Assembly (NCBI RefSeq): GCF_014191305.1
Contig: NZ_JACHWJ010000001.1
Location: 62,001-126,000, forward strand
From: Pseudoclavibacter helvolus
GTDB taxonomy: Bacteria > Actinomycetota > Actinomycetes > Actinomycetales > Microbacteriaceae
DNA: 64,000 nucleotides
Direction: 5' to 3'
Under the pieces are notes generated by a model that did not search any database, had not been told where the DNA came from, and saw only the letters and a program-made list of their open reading frames with translations. Positions 51,101 to 58,258 of this stretch are shown piece after piece (position 1 is the first letter of the stretch; each line of letters starts with the position of its first letter). Both the position numbers and the translations under genes were made by a program.

Positions 51101-51722
51101 GAACGTGGCCGACGACCTGTTCACCAGCCCCTACTACGAGCAGTTGGAGAGCGCACTCGCACGTCACGAGGCAGCCGGCCATCTCGCAGCGGCGGCACTC
51201 ACCGCTCTCGCACCGAGGCTCACGCCCGGCGACGAACAAGCCGACCCCGCCGCGCAGCTGGCCGACATGCTCGACCAAGCCACCCAGAAACTCCGGCCAG
51301 GTAAACGAGGCAGGGCACGAGTCGCCGGACTCATCCCGACACCTGCCGAGCCAATCGCAGACGACATGCGGACCGCGCTCACAGAGCGGCAGACGCTCAT
51401 CGAGACCGCCGCGCGCCGACTCCTGCACGATGCCCAGGAAGCGAGAGCCGCTTGGGTGGCGCGGCTCGGGCAGCCGAGTCCACGACCCGAGGAGCGAGAG
51501 CGGTGGGAGGCGCACGCCGCCACGGTTGCGCTGTACCGTGACCGCTACGAGATCACCGGCCCGGCACCGCTTGGCGACCCGCATGTCGTCCGAAGCCCTG
51601 ACCAAGCGGCCGAGTACCGAGTCGGACAGCTCGCATTGCGGCAGATCAAGATGAGTGTTCAACACGATGATGAGAGAGCAAACCAGTCGACCGTCCGCAG
51701 CACACCACGACGTGGACTCTGA
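48156..51722 (+). CDS. traA: MobF relaxase-helicase (TraA/TrwC type)
   Basis: 1188 aa. The relaxase domain starts MTIRVMSSGKGYEYLLKSVV and has GFDLTFSPPKSVSAIWG and the metal-binding HUH region AADPQLHTHVVVSNKV (about residue 222) with an upstream HYDSR. The RecD-like helicase has Walker A LLVGPAGSGKTTALRAL (about 558), LILVDESSLAGT, VLIGDWAQLSAVE and the late motif GYASTVHRAQGASVDT. It nicks oriT, stays bound to the 5' end and unwinds the strand for transfer. It reads opposite to the transfer block. Confidence 0.95.
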   Translation: MVMTIRVMSSGKGYEYLLKSVVVGDGDREMSSPLTQYYTDSGCPPGTWVGTGLMSLNDGRSPTLAEGDTVTEEHLARLLGEGVHPITGEKLGKKFPALQPPRERIAARLARLDPGLRGEAREETVQRIREEELAKKPRTAVAGFDLTFSPPKSVSAIWGVADAGTQALIARAHHAAMRDTIALLEDRVAATRVGAGGIAQMPIVGVIATAFDHYDSRAADPQLHTHVVVSNKVQGEDGRWRSLDSRRLHKATVALSASYNAFLTDHTARLLGVTWTAVDRGKDRNTGWEIEGVPAALIAEFSRRTTGGSDGAEGIEQVKNRLIEQYVAEHGRQPSAATIAILRQQATLETRPEKVLHSLAELTADWRARAEVVLGEDATTWAQHLLDRGATEARLRADDLGLEQIEDLATVVLMEVANRRATWGRWNLHAETMRQIMGVRFATIDDRIRVLDQIVAHAEAESLRLTPDYDRAIPAHYIEGEGNRFQPVDQIAYSSQDILDAEQRLLAHSQQTGGPALTARLVARHTSRKIRGVRLDPDQAVAITRIARSGLTLDLLVGPAGSGKTTALRALHRAWTAAHGRDSVIGLAPSAAAAEVLGDSLGVRAENTAKFLYEHHHGRWNLEAGQLILVDESSLAGTLALDRITEHAAEVGAKVVLIGDWAQLSAVETGGAFGMLVRDRDQVPELTDVRRFANEWEKSASLGLRHGSTDALDGYQERGRLIDGDAETMLDAIYEVWRTDRDEGLRTLMIAGTGEMVAQLNARARADLIEAGRVEADGLRLHDGTTAGVGDLVVTRLNDRRLTTGRTWVKNGDRWQVTHRYDDGSLAVRRLGRGDKPHGKALVLPAKYVREELELGYASTVHRAQGASVDTAHALVDPEASSRELFYVAMTRGKHRNHAYVIVPDPHEVERHLDQPEPLTLIDRLAKVLARTDADLSATETLTLEVDRHASLSTLLAEYDVLAREAQTDRWAALLDIAPFPENVADDLFTSPYYEQLESALARHEAAGHLAAAALTALAPRLTPGDEQADPAAQLADMLDQATQKLRPGKRGRARVAGLIPTPAEPIADDMRTALTERQTLIETAARRLLHDAQEARAAWVARLGQPSPRPEERERWEAHAATVALYRDRYEITGPAPLGDPHVVRSPDQAAEYRVGQLALRQIKMSVQHDDERANQSTVRSTPRRGL

Positions 51723-51856
51723 CCATCGGCCTCACCAGGCGCGCAACGACACGCCACGCGGAGAATCACTCGGCGACGACGTTGTGGCAGGCGGAACGGG
51801 GCGGGGCACCACGGAACCGACAACGCGGGAGGGTGCCGGAGGATACCCTATGTAGC

Positions 51857-53395
51857 ATGGGTACCGCGTACGACTTCCTCAGCTCTCATCTGAAGACGAT
51901 GGCTGCGCCGTACCTGTTTATCGGCTCGGGGATTTCAAGACGGTACGCTGACCTGCCCGATTGGGAAGGTCTCCTCAGGCACTTTGCTGCATTTACTAGC
52001 CACCCGTATGAATACTACCGTGGCCTCGCTTCAGGCGATCTTCCCAAGACCGCCTCACTGCTAGCCAACGAGTTTTACTCTGTGTGGTGGTCTGATAAGC
52101 GATTCTCAGATTCGAGAGACAGATATGGCACTGAGGTTACTGATCCCTCATCAGCCTTAAAGATCGAAGTAGCAAGGTATTTCGAAGAAGCGATTGAAGG
52201 ATTCAAGCCGACGGCCGAGTATGCTTCCGAGTTCGCGCTCCTGCAGAGTGCAAATGTCGAGGGAGTGATAACGACGAATTTCGACAGGCTGATGTCCGTT
52301 GTTTACCCTGACTACACCGTCTTCACTGGCCAAGATGAGTTGCTGTTTGCCGACCCACAAGGTATCGCAGAGATCTACATGATTCACGGATCGTCGCAAC
52401 AGCCGCGCTCACTCGTTCTGACGGGGGAGGACTACGACGACTTCCAAGAGCGAGATGCGTACCTCGCCGCCAAGCTGATGACCTTTTTCGTCGAGCACCC
52501 GATCGTTTTCCTTGGTTACAGCCTGAGTGACAACAACGTACTGGAGATACTTCGTTCGCTGGTGAAGGCGATGCGCGGCACCAACGCGAGCAAGCTTAAG
52601 GAGCGCCTTCTTTTCGTCGACTGGGACTCGGAAGCTTCCCCAGAGGTTCGTTCTCGAACCGTGCAGATCGAAGGTGGCCAAATCGAGGCCTTTGAGATCG
52701 TCGTCCCTGACTTCATCGACGTCTTTCGAGCGCTAGGAATCAAGGAGAGGGCTCTTCCGGCTCGTGTTCTACGTCAGCTCAAGAATCAGATTTACGAACT
52801 GGTAAAAAGCAACGATCCTGACGGTCGACTCGTGCAGGTTTCCGACATTGAGTCGACCTCGGATCAACTTGACGTGGTGTTCGGTGTTGGCGCCAAGATG
52901 ACAGTCAAAGGGATCATTGGCCTATCTCGCTGGGACCTCGTTGATGATGTGCTCGGTTCGCCAGACCGCGGGCTTCCTAGTGACCAGGTGATCACTGAGG
53001 CGTTCGGGAGTTCCTTCGCCAGCAACTGGTACGTGCCTTACTGGAAGCATCTCCGGCAAGGTGGATTCCTCGATGAGGCGGGGGACTTGTTGCCGCAGGT
53101 TGAGGTCCCATCCAAAATTCATTCCTATATCTCCCGAGAGACCAAGAACCTTGGAAAACGCTCTCTCCCGCCCGGTGTGACCTTTCAAGACGTGCTCGAC
53201 CGTCAAGGAGAGGACTGGATTCTTGGCCACCCTTGGTCGTTGCTCGACGAGACCCGCGACGGTGAGGGCTTGCGAGAGTACCTGAACAACAACCGAAGCT
53301 ATCGTCAGCAGTCCTACTACCTCACGCAGTACGCCAAGTTGGCCGTGACCCTCGACTGGCTGATGTACGGACCCCCGAACGAGGCCAAATCATGA
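51857..53395 (+). CDS. SIR2-domain protein (candidate anti-phage NADase)
   Basis: 512 aa from ATG 51857. The SIR2-like domain has the NAD-binding loop APYLFIGSGISRRYADLPDWEGLL (GSG at 23-25), VEGVITTNFDRLM (Asn141) and AEIYMIHGSSQQP (His177), and VFLGYSLSDNNVLEILR. Asn and His at these places are the catalytic pair of SIR2 effectors in defence systems such as Thoeris ThsA and the DSR proteins. The C-terminal 250 residues are unassigned. It overlaps the sce7726 gene (ATGA) and is less GC-rich than the transfer genes. Function as an NAD-depleting abortive-infection effector is inferred. Confidence 0.88.
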   Translation: MGTAYDFLSSHLKTMAAPYLFIGSGISRRYADLPDWEGLLRHFAAFTSHPYEYYRGLASGDLPKTASLLANEFYSVWWSDKRFSDSRDRYGTEVTDPSSALKIEVARYFEEAIEGFKPTAEYASEFALLQSANVEGVITTNFDRLMSVVYPDYTVFTGQDELLFADPQGIAEIYMIHGSSQQPRSLVLTGEDYDDFQERDAYLAAKLMTFFVEHPIVFLGYSLSDNNVLEILRSLVKAMRGTNASKLKERLLFVDWDSEASPEVRSRTVQIEGGQIEAFEIVVPDFIDVFRALGIKERALPARVLRQLKNQIYELVKSNDPDGRLVQVSDIESTSDQLDVVFGVGAKMTVKGIIGLSRWDLVDDVLGSPDRGLPSDQVITEAFGSSFASNWYVPYWKHLRQGGFLDEAGDLLPQVEVPSKIHSYISRETKNLGKRSLPPGVTFQDVLDRQGEDWILGHPWSLLDETRDGEGLREYLNNNRSYRQQSYYLTQYAKLAVTLDWLMYGPPNEAKS

Positions 53396-54261
53396 GCGTG
53401 GTGGAAAGCCAGGCGGCAGCAGCCTCGGCGCTGCTTTCGGCACCCGTCCTCCGCTCTGCGATGCGAGACGGCCCCGCGTCGAAGTTGGCGAATCGCACCA
53501 TTTCCAGTCTTGTCGAGAGTGGTCTAGCCCTTGGCGCATCTACTGTTCGAACCCTGATCTGGCGTTGTGACCGATGGCTCTCGCGCCATTACCGTAACGA
53601 TCTTGTCTACCGTAGAGCCGTTCTCGGTCAGATGATTCCTTGGAGCGACGGCATTCTCCTGCCGGAGTTCAGGGTCGGTCGATCCATCGTCGACTTCTTG
53701 GCCGTGACAGACTCGTTGCACGCCGTCGAGATCAAGAGCGACCTCGACAACACTTCCCGGCTCGATAGTCAACTACACGATTACAGCAAAATCGCACCCT
53801 TGGTGTCTGTTATGGCATCAAAGCGCGTAGTGGAACGAGTGCTCGCAATCCCGGAGTTCCAGACTATTGGTCTTCATTGGCTTGATGTGAACGGTCGCGT
53901 GGAGACTGTCCGCGATGCGAAGTTTAGAAGTGATCTTCTTGAGTCAGAGGTCTTGATGCGGTCACTTCGTCGTGCAGAGTATCTCAGAGTTCTGTCTGCT
54001 CTTGGTTCTACTGTTCCCGACCTCCCGAACACGCGGGTTTTCTCATATGCACTAGCAGCCTCCCGAAATTTGGACCCGCTTGTTTTCCACAACGCGGTCG
54101 CCGAGCAGCTGAGAGAGCGAAAGCCACGGGCTGGCCGGTCACTGATCGCTCGATTGCCCGAGCCGGTGCGGCCCGCCGTCTTAAAGCTCGATCCGACGAG
54201 ACAGCAGATATCCAGTCTTCAAGATTGGATGAACCAGGAGGTTGCAAATGTATATGCCTAG
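53392..54261 (+). CDS. sce7726-family protein, PD-(D/E)xK nuclease-like
   Basis: 289 aa. The core LLPEFRVGRSIVDFLAVTDSLHAVEIKSDLDNTSRLDSQLHDYSKIAPLVSVM gives Glu92, Asp101, Glu113-x-Lys115, the arrangement of a PD-(D/E)xK nuclease. This pattern, with the long helical C-terminus, is that of the sce7726 family named after a Sorangium cellulosum gene. ATGA overlap with the SIR2 gene upstream and a 14-base overlap with sce7725 downstream show a tightly coupled operon. The nuclease activity is predicted, not proven for the family. Confidence 0.85.
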   Translation: MSVVESQAAAASALLSAPVLRSAMRDGPASKLANRTISSLVESGLALGASTVRTLIWRCDRWLSRHYRNDLVYRRAVLGQMIPWSDGILLPEFRVGRSIVDFLAVTDSLHAVEIKSDLDNTSRLDSQLHDYSKIAPLVSVMASKRVVERVLAIPEFQTIGLHWLDVNGRVETVRDAKFRSDLLESEVLMRSLRRAEYLRVLSALGSTVPDLPNTRVFSYALAASRNLDPLVFHNAVAEQLRERKPRAGRSLIARLPEPVRPAVLKLDPTRQQISSLQDWMNQEVANVYA

Positions 54262-55186
54262 GCTTAGGGCACGGCAGCATGAGGTCTTTGCTGTTCGAAA
54301 CTGCGCCTCAAGTTTTGCTGCATCTTCGCGTGTCGTACCGATTCTTGAGCCGGTGGCCTCGCCAAACGATCTCTTCACCCGCAGGCTGGGAGCGATAGCC
54401 GACGAGGGGGCCAGTTGTGACCTCGTCCTTAACCCTTCGGTCGGTGATCTACGTTCGAAGGGTAGCTGGAGAGCACTTGGCGACTACTACCTTGAGAACG
54501 ATCTTCTCAAGCACCACGGACTTGCCGTCCTCTCCAATGCCGACGCTGATCACGCGGCGATGTCGCGTTGGATCAGTGAAGCCAGGGGCGCTGGTCACCA
54601 GTTCACGCTCGATATCGTTCATGAGCTGGATCTCTCCGTGACTCTGCAAGGGGCGACGTATCACGGAGTTCGATGGAACATTGCCGAGGATCGGACGGTC
54701 CCGGCGTCATATGGTCTGCCACTCGGAGGCCTTCCGGTGGTCTGGGCGAACGACCCGTTTCCTTCTTTGCCGCGCAATCGAGAGTATGTCGGACGTGAAG
54801 AGGGGATCTTCAGCACTCGCGTTGCCGGCTACAAGAGCGCAGGCTACCTCGGCGTCAGCGACTTCCTCACCCTTGGAAGGGGATATCAACCAGGCGGCGG
54901 TCCAGCCTATGCGGTAGTTATCCACTTCACTTATGAATCAGGTAATGTCGTCCGCCTGAAGCACTTCTGCTCTGACAGCAACGAGACTCAGGATGACCCG
55001 GCTGGGAAGTTCTTCGAGGCCCTTGAGAAGCTCATCGACTTCGTTGACGAAAGGTCGCTCCCAACAAACCTAGGAATCGACGGGTTCCGCGATCTGTATC
55101 AGCGTCAGCACTTTCCCGGGCTTGGCAAGGCCAAGGAGTTGTCGATCATGAATCACATGTTGGTTATGCAGGACGCGATTATCTAG
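54248..55186 (+). CDS. sce7725-family protein
   Basis: 312 aa from ATG 54248, chosen because AGGAGG lies six bases upstream (inside the sce7726 end). It starts MYMPRLRARQHEVFAVRNCA, typical of the sce7725 family, which is found beside sce7726. It contains CDLVLNPSVGDLR, YHGVRWNIAEDRTVPASYGLPLGGLPVVWANDPFPSLPRN and GYLGVSDFLTLGRGYQPGGGPAYAVVIHFTY. The family may relate to phage 'beta protein' (PF14350); no catalytic motif is evident. It completes the three-gene defence-like operon. Confidence 0.85.
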   Translation: MYMPRLRARQHEVFAVRNCASSFAASSRVVPILEPVASPNDLFTRRLGAIADEGASCDLVLNPSVGDLRSKGSWRALGDYYLENDLLKHHGLAVLSNADADHAAMSRWISEARGAGHQFTLDIVHELDLSVTLQGATYHGVRWNIAEDRTVPASYGLPLGGLPVVWANDPFPSLPRNREYVGREEGIFSTRVAGYKSAGYLGVSDFLTLGRGYQPGGGPAYAVVIHFTYESGNVVRLKHFCSDSNETQDDPAGKFFEALEKLIDFVDERSLPTNLGIDGFRDLYQRQHFPGLGKAKELSIMNHMLVMQDAII

Positions 55187-55438
55187 ATTTCGTGCCGAGA
55201 CGACACAGTCGGAGTTGCGTCTAGTGTTTTGCTAGACCGTCTTCCGGTGTACCTCGAATCGTCTGTCGATGGACGGAACGCTAACACCATTTGCTCGGGA
55301 GTGCGCGTGCAGATGAACCCGTCAGGGTGGCCGAGTTGGCTTCCCTTCTGGAGGTGCACGCGAAGAGGACACAGAGATGCCAGCGGACGACTGGGCTCGG
55401 GGGATCCCAGCCCTCTCAACTAGAAATGAGACATCACT

Positions 55439-55792
55439 TCAGTCGTCAGACTGTGATTCGCTTACTCGCTTAACGATGCCCTTGGCGACCGGCTTCAGAG
55501 GTCTCCAGTCAATGCCGCTGCCTCGCCAATAGCGGTCATATTCCGCCTCGATCTCAGACTTCAGCTCGTCCAATTGAGCGTAACTCGCTTGCTCAGACTT
55601 GGACAGACCTGGACCCTTCATCTGTTCTCTGTACGCATCAAGCTTCTCCTGAATTCGGCGCAAGGCTATACCAGCAGCGCTGCTGAAACCCCTTATGTGG
55701 CCGTCATCATGATGATCGCTCAGTACCTGTCGAGCAGACTCTTGTGCAGCATCTCGCAGGAACTCACCTGCCTTTTGAAAGTGACCGCTCAC
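55439..55792 (-). CDS. Hypothetical 117-aa protein
   Basis: Starts at a GTG four bases after AAGGAG. Helical, charged: HFQKAGEFLRDAAQESARQVL, then RRIQEKLDAYREQMKGPGLSKSEQASYAQLDELKSEIEAEYDRYW, a likely coiled coil, and a basic end. Converges with the sce7725 gene. The 252-base gap 55187-55438 between them holds no convincing gene; a short frame with PVRVAELASLLEVHAKR might be a remnant. No family is recognised. It may be a cargo protein of the defence island. Confidence 0.6.
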   Translation of the reverse strand: MSGHFQKAGEFLRDAAQESARQVLSDHHDDGHIRGFSSAAGIALRRIQEKLDAYREQMKGPGLSKSEQASYAQLDELKSEIEAEYDRYWRGSGIDWRPLKPVAKGIVKRVSESQSDD

Positions 55793-55888
55793 CGCACTCC
55801 TTCCTCGATTCTGCTAGCCCGCAGCGGCTGCCAGAATAGGTCAATTTGCCTTCGTCGCGCCGATTCCGCTGGCGAACGCCGTCGAGAT

Positions 55889-56914
55889 TCAAAACGGAGT
55901 CTCGGCGTTCGTTGACCACGGACTGCTTGGCGTTGGTGGCAACGCGCCTTCTGGCAGCGGTAGGTTTGCGACGACGTAGAGGTTCAAGATGTCGTCGCGA
56001 TCCATGAACATGATCTGGCTGCGCTTGTGGGCGTCGAGAGCGTTGCCGAGCCAGTTGCGGGCCGCTTTGGTGATCTCACCACCCGCGACGATGAAGGCGT
56101 GATCGACCAGGACGCGACGGTTGGTCTCGGGGTCAAAGATCTCGTGTGCCAGCATCATGAGCGCCTGGTTGTGGATCTCAGCCATGTTGGCGTTACCTGT
56201 CTTGGTTACCCCCGAAGCGTCGAGCTTGCCCTTTTTCGCCTGGATGCCGAAGTAGAGAATGTGCTGCGTCGGCAAGGTGTAGCGCATCCAAATGTCCTTG
56301 CCGTACTCCAGGGCCTTGTCCTTGTGCCCGGCGGCGGTGATGCGGTGGTAGCCAAGTTGCCTGAACATCGGGAGTAGCACCTCCTCGATGAGGTCATCCT
56401 CGCTGCACTGGTCGAGGTACGCCGTCAGGAGCTGCCGCCGTTCCAGCTCAGCCTTGCTGAAGGGGCGGTGGGGGTTGGCGGCAAGGATGGTCACGGTCTG
56501 GGTGCCGACATGACGGAGGTAGCAGTGGTTGTCCTCGCCATAGAACGCCTCGAAACCTTCGCGGCCAAGTACCTCATTGAGTTGCGCGAGCGCCCGAGGA
56601 CGGTCGGACCCTTCGTTGAGCCGATCGGCCGGGCTCATCAGCTGGTCGATGAGGCGGCAGAAGATCTCTGGCGGGCGGTTGGGTCCGTCGTGCGGTTCGG
56701 CCAGCATCTGTTCCAACACATCTGCCACCCAGCGGTGGCGAGTTGAACCGTCATGCTGGTACTCCGTCTCCAGCTCTTGGAAGAACTCGGTGATGTACAT
56801 GCTGGACCGGTAGGGGAAGTACTTGGCTTCGTCCTCATTTTCAGCGTCGTCGCGGCCCGTGTTGCCCACGATGAGGTCAGCAAGGGCTTCGAGGTTGCGG
56901 CGCTTGAACTTCAC
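55889..56914 (-). CDS. AbiJ-NTD-like and restriction-nuclease-like protein
   Basis: 341 aa. The N-terminus (RRNLEALADLIVGNTG...YFPYRSSMYITEFFQELETEYQHDGSTRHRWVADVLEQML) looks like the AbiJ N-terminal domain family linked to abortive infection. The C-terminal half holds YGKDIWM...LYFGIQAKKGK (Asp207, Gln225-x-Lys227), a PD-(D/E)xK variant of restriction enzymes, then VDHAFIVAGGEITKAARNWL. It is therefore a candidate DNA-cutting defence protein. It stands alone on the minus strand next to the SIR2 operon. Domain names rest on visual similarity. Confidence 0.75.
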   Translation of the reverse strand: MKFKRRNLEALADLIVGNTGRDDAENEDEAKYFPYRSSMYITEFFQELETEYQHDGSTRHRWVADVLEQMLAEPHDGPNRPPEIFCRLIDQLMSPADRLNEGSDRPRALAQLNEVLGREGFEAFYGEDNHCYLRHVGTQTVTILAANPHRPFSKAELERRQLLTAYLDQCSEDDLIEEVLLPMFRQLGYHRITAAGHKDKALEYGKDIWMRYTLPTQHILYFGIQAKKGKLDASGVTKTGNANMAEIHNQALMMLAHEIFDPETNRRVLVDHAFIVAGGEITKAARNWLGNALDAHKRSQIMFMDRDDILNLYVVANLPLPEGALPPTPSSPWSTNAETPF

Positions 56915-57015
56915 GGTGCCATTATCGCAAGTGAAGCCGACAAGCTTCCGGACTCAGCAACGCTCGTGTGCGCACTCGTGCACGGGGCACTTCGGGTGTG
57001 CAGCACGAGGGGACG

Positions 57016-57300
57016 TTAGAGCAAGTCTCTCGTGTGCGTCCAGACGGTCATCCGATGTACGTCGAACCGCCGACAGATCGAGACCACGCTCTCGCCGTTC
57101 GCGCGTGCAGTTCGAATAGCGTCCACTTGCCTCTCGGTCAGGGGTGTTCTAGCTCGTCTCCTAGGGTTCGAGACGACTCCCGGCTCGTCGTCAGTGGCAC
57201 CGTCTGGCTCGTGAACGATACGGAGTTTCGCCTGATTCCACGCGGAACTCAGCCGCTCGAACCGCTGCCAGGTGTTCGGTTTAAGTCCACCCGCGTCCAC
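57016..57300 (-). pseudogene. Detached C-terminal HTH tail of the ICE recombinase
   Basis: 94 codons in frame from the attR core: VDAGGLKPNTWQRFERLSSAW, a linker, then a resolvase-type HTH (PLTERQVDAIRTARANGESVVSICRRFDVHRMTVWTHTRDLL). A TTG at 57303 exists, but outside the ICE. The codon frame across the TCCAC core (GTG GA) is the same as that of the recombinase at 19480, so in the excised circle this becomes the recombinase's own C-terminus. In the integrated state it has no known start of its own. Confidence 0.85.
57296..57300. other. attR core (TCCAC)
   Basis: Matches 19476-19480. The next bases, CAAGG, complete the CCA of the original tRNA-Ala (TCCACCA), which supports this as the exact right end. 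Confidence 0.82.
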
Positions 57301-57305
57301 CAAGG

Positions 57306-57340
57306 AGCCCGGGTCAGCAGTTGCTGATCGGGGCTTTCTC
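57306..57340 (+). terminator. Original tRNA-Ala terminator, now 37.8 kb from the tRNA
   Basis: AGCCCGGGTCAGCA pairs with TGCTGATCGGGGCT (14 positions, one mismatch) around a GT turn, followed by TTCTCGTTCT. On the empty chromosome it would lie five bases after the tRNA's CCA. Confidence 0.85.
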
Positions 57341-57455
57341 GTTCTCTCGCGGCGCCGCGAAGTGCTTGGCCGCGGGGCAGGCTTGTGGTCGCTTCAAGGC
57401 GGTCTTGACGACCATAACGCCGCTGCCGGCAGCTCGATGGGGGAGGATGGGCCGC

Positions 57456-58220
57456 ATGGCGAGACGCATCACGAGCGACAATGCGCGGGCGAACTGGAGC
57501 ACGCTCATCGCGGTCCCCTTAGCGGTTGCCTTCTACCTGCTTGTGGCGAGGAGGCTCGGCGTCGAGATCAACGACTACTGGCGTTACCTCGTGAGCATCT
57601 TCATCGTGTTCTGGCCACTCTTTGGCACCGTGTACCTCGTCTGGACGCACCTCGCCTACCGCAATGCCGACACGGTGGCGCTCCGGGTCGCCTCGCGCCG
57701 CGAGCGGGCCACGCGGCGCCGCTGGTGGCACAAGTTCGTCGGCTACGGAGGCGCCACGGACTGGACGACCGCGGGCGCCATGGTCGCCGTCGGCCTCACG
57801 ATCGCGATCGCGCAGGACCCGACCTTCCGCGACCAGACGATCTTCGTGGTGCTCGGCCTCGCGACGGTCGCTGCGTCCTGGGCGCTCATGGTCTACTCGT
57901 TTGCGCTCGAGTACCTGCGCCTCGACGCCACGCCCGAGGCGGCGCAGCAGGGGGAGACCGAGTCGGGCGCGGCCCCCGCTGCGGAGGTTCGCCCGCCACG
58001 TCGCTCCGAGATTGTGTTCCCGTTCCCTGAGGAGCCGAGGTTCGGTGACTACCTCACGCTTGCCGTGCTGATGTCCACCATGGCCGCGACGGCGTCGGCC
58101 GAGATCACCTCGCGCCGCGGCTGGCGCGTTGCGCGCACCAACGTCGTGCTGGCGTTCTCGTTCAACTCCGTCATCGTGGCGATGATGGTATCCGTGCTCT
58201 TCGGAGGGCTTGCGGGCTAG
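57456..58220 (+). CDS. DUF1345 membrane protein
   Basis: 254 aa from ATG 57456 (GGAGG nine bases upstream). Five or six transmembrane helices. The C-terminal part FPFPEEPRFGDYLTLAVLMSTMAATASAEITSRRGWRVARTNVVLAFSFNSVIVAMMVSVLFGGLAG follows DUF1345 (the D-Y-L/F-x-F, S-D/E-x-x-x-T-S-R-R and F-N-x-x-I pattern). Function unknown. First chromosomal gene to the right of the ICE. Confidence 0.85.
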   Translation: MARRITSDNARANWSTLIAVPLAVAFYLLVARRLGVEINDYWRYLVSIFIVFWPLFGTVYLVWTHLAYRNADTVALRVASRRERATRRRWWHKFVGYGGATDWTTAGAMVAVGLTIAIAQDPTFRDQTIFVVLGLATVAASWALMVYSFALEYLRLDATPEAAQQGETESGAAPAAEVRPPRRSEIVFPFPEEPRFGDYLTLAVLMSTMAATASAEITSRRGWRVARTNVVLAFSFNSVIVAMMVSVLFGGLAG

Positions 58221-58258
58221 CGGATGCCGCTTGCGCGACGGTGAGGTCGCCGGCCTCG

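Larger units (their letters stand above)
19476..57300. mobile_element. Integrative conjugative element, about 37.8 kb, in tRNA-Ala
   Basis: The element is bounded by TCCAC at 19476-19480 (end of the tRNA) and 57296-57300. Joining the outer flanks recreates a tRNA ending in CCA followed by a terminator. Inside are a large serine recombinase, MobF relaxase, VirD4, VirB4, VirB6-like, VirB2-like, SCO6880-family and M23 peptidase genes, SSB, primase, ParB-like, a methylase-helicase, regulators, and cargo. This makes a self-transmissible type IV secretion ICE of the actinobacterial mating-pair type. Base composition is less GC-rich at the right end (about 51.9-57.3 kb), which suggests a more recent cargo acquisition. 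Confidence 0.92.

Noticed and set aside
51655-51855. 66-codon open frame after the relaxase gene
   Set aside because: No ribosome-binding site, overlaps the relaxase end, low-complexity composition; ends directly before the SIR2 start. Possible but unsupported.
55187-55438. Short frames in the gap after sce7725
   Set aside because: Neither frame has a ribosome-binding site or a recognisable domain; at most a worn gene remnant.
19476-57300. CRISPR array or retron in the ICE cargo
   Set aside because: No regularly spaced direct repeats and no reverse transcriptase or Cas domain were seen in any frame.
57272-58030. 252-codon plus-strand frame over attR and the DUF1345 gene
   Set aside because: Arg-rich shadow of the DUF1345 gene, which has a proper ribosome-binding site and membrane helices.
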